Shown: positions 41,095 to 56,478, numbered from the stretch's first letter. The stretch: 64,000 nucleotides of DNA from Pseudomonas fluorescens (GCF_001307275.1 NZ_CP012831.1:1612001-1676000), one strand, 5' to 3'. Made by a program: numbers and translations. Notes: generated from the sequence alone by a model not told the origin.

Positions 41095-41573
41095 TCAGAT
41101 GTGACGGACTTCGACAATCTCATACTCGATGACACCACCCGGTGTCTTCACCGCCACCACATCGCCCTCTTCCTTGGCAATCAAGGCACGAGCAATGGGT
41201 GAACCGACGGAAATCTTGCCGAGCTTGATGTCTGCCTCGTCCTCGCCAACGATCTGGTAAGTCACGCTTTCATCAGTCTCGACGTTGGCGATTTCCACCG
41301 TGGTGCCGAAAATCACTTTGCCGGTATGTGGAATCGTCGTGACATCGATGATCACCGCATTCTGCATGCGGCCTTCGATGTCACGGACACGCGCCTCGAC
41401 CATCCCCTGCTCCTCTCGGGCAGCGTGGTATTCGGCGTTTTCCTTGAGATCGCCCAGCTCACGCGCTTCACCGATAGCCTGGCTCAAGCGCGGGCGCTCG
41501 ACCTTGGTCAGGAAAGCGTGTTCTTCTTCCAGGGCCTTCGCGCCCTGAACAGTCATCGGGTACTTGGTTATGC

Positions 41574-41577
<4 letters not shown>
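41095..41577 (-). CDS. greA: Transcription elongation factor GreA
   Basis: 160 residues. It rescues backtracked RNA polymerase by stimulating transcript cleavage. The N-terminal coiled coil ([20 protein letters not shown], with acidic tip [16 protein letters not shown]) and the C-terminal FKBP-like domain ([20 protein letters not shown]) are complete. Its ATG overlaps the carB stop (ATGA), so translation is coupled to carB. Confidence 0.97.
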
Positions 41578-44795
<3,218 letters not shown>

Positions 44796-44900
44796 GGGTT
44801 TGTCACTCAAATCCGCAGGTCAGTCGGCTAGGCCGTCGAACAATCTTTGAAGCGCCCGAAGGGGCCGCCGCATTCGGGGCCGCCCTCGGGCTTCACGCGG

Positions 44901-46037
44901 TCAGCGTCGCTTGGCCATCTCGTTGATGAAGCGATCGAACAGCGGCGCCACATCGTTCGGGCCCGGGCTCGCTTCAGGGTGGCCCTGGAAGCTGAACGCG
45001 CTCTTGTCGGTACGCTCGATACCTTGCAGCGTGCCGTCGAACAGCGACTTGTGAATCGCACGCACGTTGGCCGGCAGGGTCGCCTCATCCACCGCAAAAC
45101 CGTGGTTCTGGCTGGTGATCATCACCACGCCGGTATCCAGGTCCTGCACCGGGTGGTTGGCACCGTGGTGGCCGTGGCCCATTTTCAAGGTCTTGGCGCC
45201 AGAAGCGAGGGCCAGCAACTGGTGACCGAGGCAGATACCGAACACCGGGATCTCGGTTTCCAGCACGTCCTTGATCGCCTGGATCGCGTAGTCGCAAGGC
45301 TCCGGGTCACCCGGGCCGTTGGACAGGAACACGCCATCAGGCTTGAGGGCCAGGACATCGGCGGCCGGGGTCTGGGCCGGTACCACGGTGACGCGGCAGC
45401 CACGCTCGACCAGCATGCGCAGGATGTTCAGCTTGACGCCGTAGTCGTACGCCACCACGTGGTAGGGCAGCTCGGAAGCCTCGATCGTCGCGTGACTGTC
45501 GGTCTTCAGGTCCCAGACCGTGGAGCGCCATTCGTACTGTTTCTGGGTGCTGACGACTTTCGCCAGGTCCATGCCCTTGAGGCCAGGGAAGCCCTGGGCC
45601 GCGGCAATGGCGGCTTCTTCGGAAATGTTATCGCCAGCCATGATGCAGCCGTTCTGCGCGCCTTTTTCCCGAAGGATGCGGGTCAGGCGGCGCGTGTCGA
45701 TACCGGCGATCGCCACGACGTTGTTGGCTTTCAGGTAATCGGACAAGGACATCGTGTTACGCCAGTTGCTCGCTACCAGCGGCAAGTCACGGATGACCAG
45801 GCCGGCGGACCAGACACGATCGGACTCGGCGTCTTCCGGCGTGGTGCCGGTGTTGCCGATGTGCGGGTAAGTCAGGGTAACGATTTGCTGGGCGTAGGAA
45901 GGATCGGTAAGAATTTCCTGATAGCCGGTCATTGCGGTGTTAAACACCACCTCACCAACGGTCTGACCGTCGGCTCCAATGGCTTCGCCGCGAAAAATGC
46001 TGCCATCAGCAAGGGCGAGTATGGCTGGCTTAGTCAA
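44901..46037 (-). CDS. carA: Carbamoyl-phosphate synthase small subunit (glutamine amidotransferase)
   Basis: 378 residues from a TTG at 46037 with GGGAGGT upstream; E. coli carA also starts with TTG. The N-terminal interaction domain ([20 protein letters not shown]) is followed by a class I glutamine amidotransferase with catalytic cysteine in [12 protein letters not shown] and the His/Glu pair in [13 protein letters not shown]. It supplies ammonia to CarB. The 5' leader of about 220 bases is richly folded and ends in an intrinsic terminator, so attenuation by arginine or pyrimidine supply is likely. Confidence 0.97.
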   Translation of the reverse strand: MTKPAILALADGSIFRGEAIGADGQTVGEVVFNTAMTGYQEILTDPSYAQQIVTLTYPHIGNTGTTPEDAESDRVWSAGLVIRDLPLVASNWRNTMSLSDYLKANNVVAIAGIDTRRLTRILREKGAQNGCIMAGDNISEEAAIAAAQGFPGLKGMDLAKVVSTQKQYEWRSTVWDLKTDSHATIEASELPYHVVAYDYGVKLNILRMLVERGCRVTVVPAQTPAADVLALKPDGVFLSNGPGDPEPCDYAIQAIKDVLETEIPVFGICLGHQLLALASGAKTLKMGHGHHGANHPVQDLDTGVVMITSQNHGFAVDEATLPANVRAIHKSLFDGTLQGIERTDKSAFSFQGHPEASPGPNDVAPLFDRFINEMAKRR

Positions 46038-46082
46038 GAAGACCTCCCGTAAATAAAGCCTGAAAGGGCGATCGCAGGTTGT

Positions 46083-46119
46083 AAAAAAGCGGAGTGACGT
46101 ATGGACACGTCACCCCGCT
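46083..46119 (-). terminator. Intrinsic terminator in the carA leader
   Basis: Minus strand: AGCGG + GTGACGT pair with ACGTCAC + CCGCT (about 12 bp including a G-U) around a 6-base loop, followed by six T. It ends 46 bases before the carA TTG, downstream of the only promoter candidate, so it is most likely an attenuator rather than the dapB terminator, though it may do both. Confidence 0.85.
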
Positions 46120-46262
46120 TGTTCACTGAATTATTCTGCGCGCTTTTAGTGGACACACTAAAGCTGTAGCTTACAGAAAAAGGCTTTTTTGGTCCACCGC
46201 TAATGAGCCTTAAAGGCAGGGGAATGCGACAGGCCGTCGCGAAGCGGTGTAAAACGGGGCGC

Positions 46263-46268
46263 AGTATA
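46263..46268 (-). promoter_or_regulatory. Candidate -10 box of carA
   Basis: TATACT on the minus strand, 25 bases after the dapB stop, predicts a start near 46256 and a leader of about 220 bases. No well-spaced -35 is obvious (TTGAAG lies only 13 bases upstream), which suggests activator dependence or an error in the call. Confidence 0.4.
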
Positions 46269-46292
46269 ACCTGAACCCCGCCTTCAATGGCA

Positions 46293-47108
<816 letters not shown>

Positions 47109-48233
47109 TTACAGGTCGCCGAAGAAGCGCTTGACGCCTTCGAACCAACCGGTGGTTTTCGGCGAGTGACTGTTGTCATCCGCCAGCGTGCCGCGGAACT
47201 CTTCCAACAATTCACGCTGACGCCGACTCAGGTTGACCGGCGTCTCCACCGCCACACGGCACATCAGGTCACCCGCACCACCGCCGCGCACCGGCGCGAC
47301 GCCTTTGCCACGAATCCGGAACTGCTTGCCGGTCTGCGTGCCCTCGGGAATTTTCAGCTTGACGCGACCGTCGAGGGTCGGGATCTCGAGCTCGCCACCC
47401 AAGGCCGCGTCGACGAAGCTGATCGGCACTTCGCAGAACAGGTGCTTGCCGTCGCGCTGGAAAATCGCATGCTCGCGCACGTTGATGACCACATACAGGT
47501 CGCCAGTCGGACCACCCTGGGCACCCGCCTCGCCTTCGCCGGACAGGCGAATGCGGTCACCGGTGTCGACACCGGCCGGCACTTTGACCGACAGCGTCTT
47601 GTACTCTTCGACACGCCCTTCGCCATGGCAGGAGTCGCACGGGTCGGAAATGATCTTGCCTTGGCCATGGCAACGCGGGCAGGTCTGCTGGACCGAGAAG
47701 AAGCCCTGCTGCATGCGAACCTGGCCGATGCCGCCGCAAGTCGGGCAGGTCACGGGCGAGGAGCCCTTCTTTGCACCCGAGCCATCGCACGGCTTGCAGT
47801 TGACCAATGTCGGCACACGGATATTGACGGTGGTACCGCGTACCGCTTCTTCCAGGTTCAGCTCCAAGGTGTAGCGCAAGTCGCTGCCGCGCTGGGCGCC
47901 ACCACGGGCACCGCCACGTCCACCACCGAAGAAATCGCTGAACACGTCGCCGAAAATATCGGAGAAGTTCTGGCCGCCAAAACCGGCACCGCCGCCGCCC
48001 ATGCTCGGGTCGACACCGGCATGCCCGTACTGGTCGTAGGCCGCGCGCTTGCTGGAATCGGACAGAACCTCGTAAGCCTCGTTGGCTTCCTTGAACATCT
48101 CTTCCGACGCTTTATCGCCGGGATTACGGTCCGGGTGGTGCTTCATCGCCAGGCGACGGTAGGCCTTTTTCAGCTCTGCCTCGCTGGCCCCCCGCTCGAC
48201 ACCCAATACTTCGTAAAAATCACGCTTCGCCAT
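47109..48233 (-). CDS. dnaJ: Chaperone protein DnaJ (Hsp40)
   Basis: 374 residues from the ATG at 48233 ([12 protein letters not shown]). J domain at 1-70 with the HPD triad in KHHPDRNPG, a Gly/Phe-rich linker (about 75-115), four zinc-binding repeats ([40 protein letters not shown]; about 145-205) and C-terminal substrate-binding domains. It stimulates DnaK ATPase and delivers substrates. It lies 320 bases from dnaK, with a candidate sigma-70 promoter in that gap. Confidence 0.97.
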   Translation of the reverse strand: MAKRDFYEVLGVERGASEAELKKAYRRLAMKHHPDRNPGDKASEEMFKEANEAYEVLSDSSKRAAYDQYGHAGVDPSMGGGGAGFGGQNFSDIFGDVFSDFFGGGRGGARGGAQRGSDLRYTLELNLEEAVRGTTVNIRVPTLVNCKPCDGSGAKKGSSPVTCPTCGGIGQVRMQQGFFSVQQTCPRCHGQGKIISDPCDSCHGEGRVEEYKTLSVKVPAGVDTGDRIRLSGEGEAGAQGGPTGDLYVVINVREHAIFQRDGKHLFCEVPISFVDAALGGELEIPTLDGRVKLKIPEGTQTGKQFRIRGKGVAPVRGGGAGDLMCRVAVETPVNLSRRQRELLEEFRGTLADDNSHSPKTTGWFEGVKRFFGDL

Positions 48234-48300
48234 TAGTCTTTGCACTCTTATAGGACGTCCGGCAAACCTCTCCTGAACCTTGCCAAACTCGTTGAGCCCC

Positions 48301-48329
48301 AATACAGGCCCGGACCCAACTCACGTCAA
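48301..48329 (-). promoter_or_regulatory. Candidate sigma-70 promoter of dnaJ
   Basis: Minus strand TTGACG (48324-48329), a 17-base spacer and TGTATT (48301-48306). No sigma-32 motif was seen in this gap, unlike upstream of dnaK and grpE. Confidence 0.4.
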
Positions 48330-48555
48330 TTCAACGATCCTGGTCTTTAAATATTTCAGCCAGGGCCCCGGCCAAAACGCAGTGCTCATTGCCGGAAAGC
48401 AGGAGCATTCCCGAACGCACCGCCAACATCCGAACACTGTCGCATGCTGTAAAAATTCCCTAGCTCCAGACACGCCAACGCGGGAGCAAGCCCCCGCGCG
48501 GCGACATCCTACCAGCCACCGCACAAATGCAGTCAACCGGCCGACCAACAAGCAG
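48330..48555. other. dnaK-dnaJ intergenic region, no gene seen
   Basis: Contains a GC-rich hairpin at about 48479-48499 (CGCGGG, GCAAGC, CCCGCG) resembling a decayed REP half (core GGGGGCTTGCTCCC on the minus strand). There is no T-run, so it is more likely a processing or stabilising stem for dnaK mRNA. Confidence 0.5.
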
Positions 48556-50472
<1,917 letters not shown>

Positions 50473-50549
50473 GTTAACTCTCCCGGAACTTGGATTTGGT
50501 TGCCGCAGCAGTGGTGGCTAACTGCGGTAGCACTTAAACGCTTGACTTA

Positions 50550-50578
50550 TAGATGGGGCCGCTGCGCCCGATTTCAAG
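50550..50578 (-). promoter_or_regulatory. Sigma-32 (heat-shock) promoter of dnaK
   Basis: Minus strand CTTGAAA (50572-50578), 13 bases, then CCCCATCTA (50550-50558). Both boxes match the heat-shock consensus. The -35 box contains the grpE stop codon TGA (50574-50576). Confidence 0.93.
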
Positions 50579-51140
50579 CCTGCTCATCAATAGAAGGCGA
50601 AACCGGTGCCGGCGCCTTGCTGACCACGACCATGGCCGGGCGCAGCAGACGGCCGTTAAGCAGATAGCCCTTCTGGAAAACCTTCAAGACACTGTTTGGC
50701 TCGACGTCGGCACTTTCCTGCATCGCCATGGCCTGGTGATGTTCGGCGTTGAAGGGCTCGCCATGAGGATCAAGGGCTTCGAGCTGATAACGCTTGAGGG
50801 TGTCCTGGAACATTTTCAGGGTCAGCTCGATGCCTTCACGCATCGGACGGATGTTTTCGTCGTCCGGGTTGGACAGCTCCAGGCCGCGCTCCAGGCTGTC
50901 GATGATCGGCAGCAGGTCGCCGGCAAAACGCTCCAGGGCGAATTTATGGGCCTTTTCTACATCTTGCTCGGCGCGACGGCGGACATTCTGCAGGTCGGCG
51001 GCTACACGCAACGCCTGATCCTGCGCACCGGCCAGTTGCTCCTCGAGCACTTGTACACGTGCCGCCAGGTCTTCACCGGAATCCTGGGAAGCCTGATTGG
51101 CGTCTAGATTTTGCGTGTCCTGCGTCTGTTCGTCAGCCAT
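50574..51140 (-). CDS. grpE: Nucleotide exchange factor GrpE
   Basis: 188 residues from the ATG at 51140 (GGAGAAATCTCT upstream); a start 6 codons earlier contains the ribosome site. A long helical dimer region ([40 protein letters not shown]) and a C-terminal beta domain ([20 protein letters not shown]) are visible. It releases ADP from DnaK. Has its own sigma-32 promoter, so grpE and dnaK are independently heat-inducible. Confidence 0.97.
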   Translation of the reverse strand: MADEQTQDTQNLDANQASQDSGEDLAARVQVLEEQLAGAQDQALRVAADLQNVRRRAEQDVEKAHKFALERFAGDLLPIIDSLERGLELSNPDDENIRPMREGIELTLKMFQDTLKRYQLEALDPHGEPFNAEHHQAMAMQESADVEPNSVLKVFQKGYLLNGRLLRPAMVVVSKAPAPVSPSIDEQA

Positions 51141-51194
51141 AGAGATTTCTCCTTTCAACTTCGTCCGCGAGCTCGACTCGCGCTTCTGCCCCGG

Positions 51195-51225
51195 TATATG
51201 GGGCCGGGTTTTCCAGCTTCAAGGG
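51195..51225 (-). promoter_or_regulatory. Sigma-32 promoter of grpE
   Basis: Minus strand CCCTTGAAG (51217-51225), 13 bases, then CCCCATATA (51195-51203). It has the same 13-base spacing as the dnaK promoter. Start expected near 51187. Confidence 0.9.
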
Positions 51226-51344
51226 CCAACTGACGAATTAACCTTACAAAAAGCAGCTGCATAATCATTCCTCGCGGCGCTAAGAAAATCACTTTCCCAA
51301 GCAAATCGAGCTAAGCGCGGGCATTGTCAGGCCGAAACAAAACA

Positions 51345-51360
51345 CTGTATAAATAACCAG
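51345..51360. promoter_or_regulatory. LexA (SOS) box of recN
   Basis: CTGTATAAATAACCAG matches CTGT-N8-ACAG except for one base (CCAG). It lies 24 bases before the recN ATG, overlapping the likely promoter, in line with recN being among the strongly damage-induced SOS genes. Confidence 0.8.
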
Positions 51361-51383
51361 ACCTAAAGCCTGGGAGCGGCCTT

Positions 51384-53057
51384 ATGCTGGTGCACCTGTC
51401 CGTACACAACTACGCCATCGTCGAACATCTCGACCTCGAACTCGATCGAGGCATGAGCGTGATCACCGGTGAAACCGGCGCGGGCAAGTCGATCATGCTC
51501 GACGCCCTGGGCCTGACGCTGGGTGACCGCGCCGACAGCGGCGTGGTGCGCCCCGGAGCGGACAAGGCCGACATCCTGGCGACGTTCGACCTGGTCGACA
51601 TCCCCGAGGCCTGCGCCTGGCTGGCCGAACGCGACCTGGACACCGAAGGCCTGTGCATCCTGCGCCGGGTCATCACCGCCGAAGGCCGCTCCCGAGGCTA
51701 CATCAACGGCACGCCCTGCCCCCTGGGCGATCTCAAGGCCCTCGGCGAACTGCTGATCGACATCCACAGCCAGCATGAACACCAATCCCTGCTCAAGACC
51801 GATACCCATCGTCGCCTGCTGGATGAATACGCCGGCGCCACCGACCTGGCCCGGCAAGTCCAACTGGCCGCCCAACGCTGGCGCCAGACTCGGCAGGAAC
51901 TCGACCGCCTTTCCAACTCCGGCGACGAACAGCGTGCCCGTCACCAGCTATTGAGCTACCAGCTCGAAGAACTGGAGAACCTGTCCCTGGGCGAAAATGA
52001 ACTGGAAGAACTGGAGCAGGAACACAAGAACCTGACCAACGCCGAAACCCTGCTGGGCATCTGCCGACAGGTGGTCGAACAATGCAGCGAGAGTGATTCG
52101 GGCAATGTGCTCAATGCCCTGACAGCGAGCCTGAACCGACTCTCCAGCGTGAACAATTCGGTGGGTTCCCTGAACGAAGCGACCAACCTGCTGACGAGCG
52201 CGCAGATCCAGGTCGAGGAAGCCGTTGGGGAACTGAACCGTTTCCTCGATCATTTCGATGCCGACCCGGCGCGCCTGCAGTACCTGGAAGAGCGCCTGGA
52301 CACCATCTATACGCTGGCACGCAAGCACCGCATCCAGCCAACCGACGTTGCCGAACTCCAGCAGCGCCTGCTGGAAGAACTGGAAACCCTGAACGCCAAC
52401 GATGAATCCATCGAGCGCCTGGGGGACGAACTGGCTTCTTATGCCCGTCATTACCAGGAAAAGGCCAAGGAGCTCAGTGAACTGCGGCGCCAGGCCGCGA
52501 CAGGGCTGGCCAGTGCCGTGGAGCAGGAGATCCAGCGCCTGGGCATGCCGGGTGGACGCTTCACCATCGAGTTGCGCCCCAACGCCGGTGACGAGCTCCA
52601 ACCCAATGGATTGGAACAGGTGGAACTGCTGGTCAGCGCCAACCCCGGGCAACCGCTCAAGGGCCTGGCCAAAGTCGCCTCCGGCGGTGAGTTGTCGCGA
52701 ATCAGCCTGGCTATCCAGGTCATCACCGCGCAGACCTCTCGGGTGCCAACACTGGTATTCGACGAAGTGGACGTGGGCATCGGTGGTCCAACCGCGGAAA
52801 TTGTCGGCCAGTTGCTGCGCCGACTGGGGGAACGCGGCCAGGTGCTGACCGTCACTCACCTGCCCCAGGTCGCCGCCCAGGGACACCAGCATTTATTCGT
52901 GCACAAAGTGCGTGGCGAGGACGCGACTCGCACCGCCGTGTCCAAACTCAACAAAAACGAGCGAGTGGAGGAGGTGGCGCGAATGCTCGGGGGTATCGAC
53001 CTCACCAAGGAATCCCTGGCCCACGCGAAAAAAATGGTCGTTACCGCCAAAATCTGA
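51384..53057 (+). CDS. recN: DNA repair protein RecN
   Basis: 557 residues, SMC-like. Walker A is GETGAGKSIMLDALG near the N terminus (about 30-44), a long coiled coil spans about 150-350 and the C-terminal half carries the ABC signature KVASGGELSRISLAIQ and Walker B VFDEVDVGIGG. It holds broken DNA ends together for recombination repair. The ATG at 51384 is preceded by GGGAG. Transcribed away from grpE. Confidence 0.96.
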   Translation: MLVHLSVHNYAIVEHLDLELDRGMSVITGETGAGKSIMLDALGLTLGDRADSGVVRPGADKADILATFDLVDIPEACAWLAERDLDTEGLCILRRVITAEGRSRGYINGTPCPLGDLKALGELLIDIHSQHEHQSLLKTDTHRRLLDEYAGATDLARQVQLAAQRWRQTRQELDRLSNSGDEQRARHQLLSYQLEELENLSLGENELEELEQEHKNLTNAETLLGICRQVVEQCSESDSGNVLNALTASLNRLSSVNNSVGSLNEATNLLTSAQIQVEEAVGELNRFLDHFDADPARLQYLEERLDTIYTLARKHRIQPTDVAELQQRLLEELETLNANDESIERLGDELASYARHYQEKAKELSELRRQAATGLASAVEQEIQRLGMPGGRFTIELRPNAGDELQPNGLEQVELLVSANPGQPLKGLAKVASGGELSRISLAIQVITAQTSRVPTLVFDEVDVGIGGPTAEIVGQLLRRLGERGQVLTVTHLPQVAAQGHQHLFVHKVRGEDATRTAVSKLNKNERVEEVARMLGGIDLTKESLAHAKKMVVTAKI

Positions 53058-53132
53058 GAGCGACAGAAAGCACGAAGGCGACCCTGGGGTCGCCTTCGTT
53101 CGTTTCGCGAACCTCAAGTCCGCGCGACATGC

Positions 53133-53537
53133 TTACTTTTTCTTGCGTACGTACAGCACAAGATTGTGATCAACCATCTCGAAACCATACTTGTCGACGA
53201 TTGCTTTCTGCAGCCGCTCGATTTCTTCGTCGAAGAATTCGATGACTTCACTGGTCTCGACGTTGACCATATGGTCGTGATGCTTGCCATCGTCCAGTTC
53301 GAAGACCGCATGGCCTCCGTCGAAGTTGTGTCGCACCACAAGGCCAGCTGCCTCGAACTGGGTCAGAACACGGTAAACCGTGGCCAGACCGACGTCCTCG
53401 CCAGCCTCCATAAGCGCCTTGTAGACATCCTCGGCACTCATGTGGCGTTGCTCTGCGGAATCGAGCATTTGTAGAATCTTGACCCGTGGCAGGGTCACTT
53501 TGAGGCCGGCTTTGCGTAGTTCGCTATTTTCAACCAT
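53133..53537 (-). CDS. fur: Ferric uptake regulator Fur
   Basis: 134 residues. Iron-dependent repressor: a winged-helix N-terminal domain (AGLKVTLPRVKILQML, AEDVYKALMEAGEDVGLATVYRVL) and a C-terminal dimer/metal domain with HHDHMVNVETSEVIEF. It has no cysteine at all, so it lacks the structural CxxC zinc site found in E. coli Fur, as is usual in pseudomonads. It is divergent from bamE with promoters that appear to overlap, and ends convergently with recN. Confidence 0.98.
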   Translation of the reverse strand: MVENSELRKAGLKVTLPRVKILQMLDSAEQRHMSAEDVYKALMEAGEDVGLATVYRVLTQFEAAGLVVRHNFDGGHAVFELDDGKHHDHMVNVETSEVIEFFDEEIERLQKAIVDKYGFEMVDHNLVLYVRKKK

Positions 53538-53583
53538 GGTCAGCTTTCTCGCGATGCTGCTTCGCAGCTTCTCTTAATGCGGG

Positions 53584-53589
53584 TATGAT
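53584..53589 (+). promoter_or_regulatory. Candidate -10 of bamE
   Basis: TATGAT about 45 bases before the bamE ATG, with a weak TTCGCA 17 bases upstream. It overlaps the fur -10 on the other strand. Confidence 0.45.
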
Positions 53590-53613
53590 CGGCGTTTACG
53601 TTGTCCCAGCCAA
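53585..53613 (-). promoter_or_regulatory. Candidate fur promoter, overlapping the bamE promoter
   Basis: Minus strand TTGGCT (53608-53613), 17 bases, GATCAT (53585-53590). It faces the bamE promoter, and the two -10 boxes share five bases. Confidence 0.5.
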
Positions 53614-53634
53614 GATAGTGGAAGTCGCCCACCG

Positions 53635-54162
53635 ATGCAAAACACCAAGCTCTTGCTAACCAGTTTCACCTTTGTGGGACTGCTCGCACTCGCCGGTTGT
53701 TCATTCCCCGGGGTTTACAAAATCGACATCCAGCAGGGCAATGTCGTCACGCAGGACATGATAGACCAGTTACGCCCGGGAATGACCCGCCGGCAAGTAC
53801 GGTTTATCATGGGTAACCCTCTGCTGACCGACACGTTCCATGCCGATCGCTGGGATTATCTGTACAGCTTGCAGCCTGGCGGCGGTGAGCGCCAACAGGA
53901 ACGCATCAGCGTTATCTTCAGTCCTGACGACCAACTTGTCAGCTTGTCGGGCGATTTCATGCCTGGCGTGAGCCGCGACGAGGCCATCATGGGCAAGGAC
54001 AGCGGCACCACCGTGACCGATCCGACCCAGAACGCCGAACAGCCGAAACCGGAAAAACCGGTCAAGCCAGGTTCGTTGCTGGACCAGATCCAGAAGGACG
54101 TGGACAAAGTCGAGACCGTACCGGTCCCGACACCAGAGCCGCTGGACACCTCGCCGCAATAA
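53635..54162 (+). CDS. bamE: Outer membrane assembly lipoprotein BamE (OmlA)
   Basis: 175 residues. Lipoprotein signal with lipobox LALAGC (C22), so it is anchored in the outer membrane. The SmpA/OmlA fold follows ([40 protein letters not shown]). It supports the BAM complex that inserts beta-barrel proteins. The C-terminal 50 residues are a Pro/Lys/Glu-rich tail. Divergent from fur; ends in a fully palindromic terminator. Confidence 0.96.
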   Translation: MQNTKLLLTSFTFVGLLALAGCSFPGVYKIDIQQGNVVTQDMIDQLRPGMTRRQVRFIMGNPLLTDTFHADRWDYLYSLQPGGGERQQERISVIFSPDDQLVSLSGDFMPGVSRDEAIMGKDSGTTVTDPTQNAEQPKPEKPVKPGSLLDQIQKDVDKVETVPVPTPEPLDTSPQ

Positions 54163-54173
54163 ATTGCGACATG

Positions 54174-54199
54174 AAAAAACCCGGCATGCCGGGTTTTTT
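54174..54199. terminator. Bidirectional terminator, bamE / rnfH
   Basis: A 26-base perfect palindrome (AAAAAACCCGGC and its mirror) centred on GGCATGCC, with A and T runs. Serves bamE and the converging rnfH. Confidence 0.93.
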
Positions 54200-54221
54200 A
54201 TTGCCTGCCATTCAAGCCAGG

Positions 54222-54524
54222 TTATTGCTCCGATTGTCGCGCCTGGGCAGCCTTGGCCGCGCGCAGGCGACGAATTTCCTTCGGATCAGCCAACAAAGGT
54301 CGATAAATCTCCAATCGATCCGCCGCTTGCACCACTTGATTAGCCGGATCGGCAACCACCTTGCCAAAAATCCCCACCGGGCACGTCGCCAGGTCCAGCT
54401 CCGGGAATGCATCGGCAATCCCCGAGCCCAGCAGTGCCGCGCGAACACTGGTGCCTTCCTGCACCATGCACGTGCGCAAGACCTGGCGGTCCACCGCGGC
54501 ATACACCACTTCTATCTCAATCAA
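54222..54524 (-). CDS. rnfH: RnfH family protein (UPF0125)
   Basis: 100 residues with a ubiquitin-like beta-grasp fold (MIEIEVVYAAVDRQVLRTCM, TSVRAALLGSGIADAFPELD, DRLEIYRPLLADPKEIRRLR). Exact role unknown; in many gammaproteobacteria it forms a pair with ratA. The ATG overlaps the ratA stop by 4 bases (ATGA), so the pair is coupled. Confidence 0.93.
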   Translation of the reverse strand: MIEIEVVYAAVDRQVLRTCMVQEGTSVRAALLGSGIADAFPELDLATCPVGIFGKVVADPANQVVQAADRLEIYRPLLADPKEIRRLRAAKAAQARQSEQ

Positions 54525-54964
54525 CGCTTGAGCTCTGCATTCTGCTTGGCCCGCTGGCAGAACGCGTCAACCAGCGTATTGGCGGCCTGATTGAACAGCG
54601 GCCCCAACGTCGCTCGCACCAGCGGGCCGGCGTAGTCGAACGACAGGTCCAGGCTGATCTTGCAGGCCTTCTCACCCAACGGCTTGAACACCCAGACGCC
54701 GTGGAGCTGGTTGAAGGGCCCCTCTTCCAGGTTCATTTCGATGGACTGCCCCGGCACCAGCGTATTACGCGTGACGAAGCGCTGGCTCAAGCCACTCTTG
54801 GCAATGTTGAGGCTGGCGCGCATCTGGGTTTCGGAGCTTTCCAGCACCTCGGCGGATGAGCACCACGGCAAGAACTCCGGGTAGCTCGCCACGTCGTTGA
54901 CCAGGTCATACAGCGCCTGCGCCGGGTAGGGCAGCAAGGCCGAGCGTTGAATATGTGTCGTCAT
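54521..54964 (-). CDS. ratA: RatA family (START/polyketide cyclase-like) protein
   Basis: 147 residues from the ATG at 54964; a longer frame runs into the transporter gene. It carries the START-like fold (RSALLPYPAQALYDLVNDVA, FLPWCSSAEVLE, SQRFVTRNTLVPGQ) known from RatA/PasT, and is related to mitochondrial Coq10. E. coli RatA was described as an inhibitor of 70S formation in a toxin role paired with RnfH, but ubiquinone or stress-tolerance roles are also proposed; no toxicity can be claimed here. Confidence 0.9.
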   Translation of the reverse strand: MTTHIQRSALLPYPAQALYDLVNDVASYPEFLPWCSSAEVLESSETQMRASLNIAKSGLSQRFVTRNTLVPGQSIEMNLEEGPFNQLHGVWVFKPLGEKACKISLDLSFDYAGPLVRATLGPLFNQAANTLVDAFCQRAKQNAELKR

Positions 54965-54971
54965 GTAAGCG

Positions 54972-56375
54972 TCACTTCCACAGCTGGGCGGCAAACACTA
55001 CGAGAATGCCGATGGGCGCCACATAGCGCATCAAGAACAGGCTCAAGGCAAACAATACCGGGCTGCGCAGCGACAGTTCATCACGCACCGCATCGCGCCC
55101 CATGACCCATCCTGCAAACACCACGAAACACAAACCACCCAATGGCAGCATGATCCGAGATGTGAAGAAATCAATCACGCCGAAGAAATCCAGCCCTCCG
55201 GTCGCCCCCCACTGATAGAGATGGAACAGCCCGCCTTCGTTCACGAAAAACTTCGCTTGCTTCCATATATTGAAGGAAAACACCGTACCCAGGCCGACAA
55301 ACCAGCAAGTGAAAGCCAGCCAGAACGTCACCCAGGCGCGGCTGATGCGGGTCCGCTCGACCAAGTAAGCCACCATGGGTTCCAACAGGGAAATGGCCGA
55401 ACTCCAGGCCGCGATGGCCACCAGCACAAAAAACACCACGCCCATCACTTGGCCGAAAGCCATGCTGCCGAAGGCGAAGGGCAGGCTGACAAACATCAAC
55501 CCCGGCCCCTCACTGGGGTTCAGGCCTGCGGCGAACACAATCGGAAACAATGCCACACCCGCCAGCAGCGACACGAAAGTGTCCAGCAGCGCGACGCCAA
55601 AGACGGTTCGGGTCAGGGAGGCGTTCTTGGGCATGTAGGCGCCGTAGATCATGATCGAACCGACCCCGACGCTCAGGGAGAAAAACGCATGTCCCATGGC
55701 CGGCAGCAGGCCGTCCAGGACTTTCTCCGGCTGGAAGTCGAACATGAAATGCACGCCTTCCATGAAATGCCCGGTGGTCATGCTGTAGCCCAGCAGCACC
55801 AGGATCATCACGAACAGCAACGGCATCATGATCCGCAGGCTGCGCTCGAGTCCGGCCACCACGCCCCGGGCAATCACCACCGCCGAGAGGACCATGAAGA
55901 TCGTGTGCCAAAGGGTCAGCCTCCAGGGATCGGCGATCACATTGCCGAAGTAGGCGCCCACCTGATCCGGCGTGGCCCCTTGGAAATCCCCACGCCCCAT
56001 GTCGATGATGTAGTCCAGGGACCAGCCACCGACCACGCTATAGAAAGACAGGATCAACAGCGCCGTGATCATCCCGGCGAAGGCGCCCCACGACCACTTG
56101 GTCGAGTGTCCCGCCTCCACCGCCAGTACCTTCAGGGCATTGGCCGGGCTTTGCCGGGCCCGACGCCCGATCAGAGTCTCGGCCAGCATCACCGGTGCGC
56201 CGATCAGCGCGATGCACGCCAGGAACATCAATACGAAGGCGCCGCCACCGTAGACGCCGACCATGTACGGAAACTTCCAGATACTACCCAGCCCCACGGC
56301 AGAACCGGTCGCCGCGAGTATGAAGACCCAGCGGCTAGCCCAACTGCCGTGGACAGAAACCTTGTCTGTCGACAT
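54972..56375 (-). CDS. Sodium-dependent transporter of the NSS/SNF family
   Basis: 467 residues from the ATG at 56375 (a 17-codon longer frame is unsupported). About 11 or 12 membrane helices, beginning [25 protein letters not shown], with the conserved sodium-site stretch and [16 protein letters not shown] in the core. It probably imports an amino acid with sodium; the substrate is not evident. It lies 7 bases after ratA on the same strand, an insertion relative to the ratA-smpB adjacency of P. aeruginosa. Confidence 0.9.
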   Translation of the reverse strand: MSTDKVSVHGSWASRWVFILAATGSAVGLGSIWKFPYMVGVYGGGAFVLMFLACIALIGAPVMLAETLIGRRARQSPANALKVLAVEAGHSTKWSWGAFAGMITALLILSFYSVVGGWSLDYIIDMGRGDFQGATPDQVGAYFGNVIADPWRLTLWHTIFMVLSAVVIARGVVAGLERSLRIMMPLLFVMILVLLGYSMTTGHFMEGVHFMFDFQPEKVLDGLLPAMGHAFFSLSVGVGSIMIYGAYMPKNASLTRTVFGVALLDTFVSLLAGVALFPIVFAAGLNPSEGPGLMFVSLPFAFGSMAFGQVMGVVFFVLVAIAAWSSAISLLEPMVAYLVERTRISRAWVTFWLAFTCWFVGLGTVFSFNIWKQAKFFVNEGGLFHLYQWGATGGLDFFGVIDFFTSRIMLPLGGLCFVVFAGWVMGRDAVRDELSLRSPVLFALSLFLMRYVAPIGILVVFAAQLWK

Positions 56376-56478
56376 CGTGATCACGCCCAAGCGTTCAAAA
56401 AAGAGGCCGCATTGTCCGGGATTCACTCAACGTGCTCAAGCACGCAGGTTCACCGTAGCCGACACGCCCGCAACTGCC

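Noticed and set aside
48321..48551. 76-codon frame in the dnaK-dnaJ gap
   Set aside because: Arg/Cys-rich, no ribosome site, and overlaps the dnaJ promoter candidate and a hairpin.
54521..54964. RatA-RnfH as a toxin-antitoxin system
   Set aside because: Both are widespread housekeeping-context proteins here; the pairing alone does not show toxicity.
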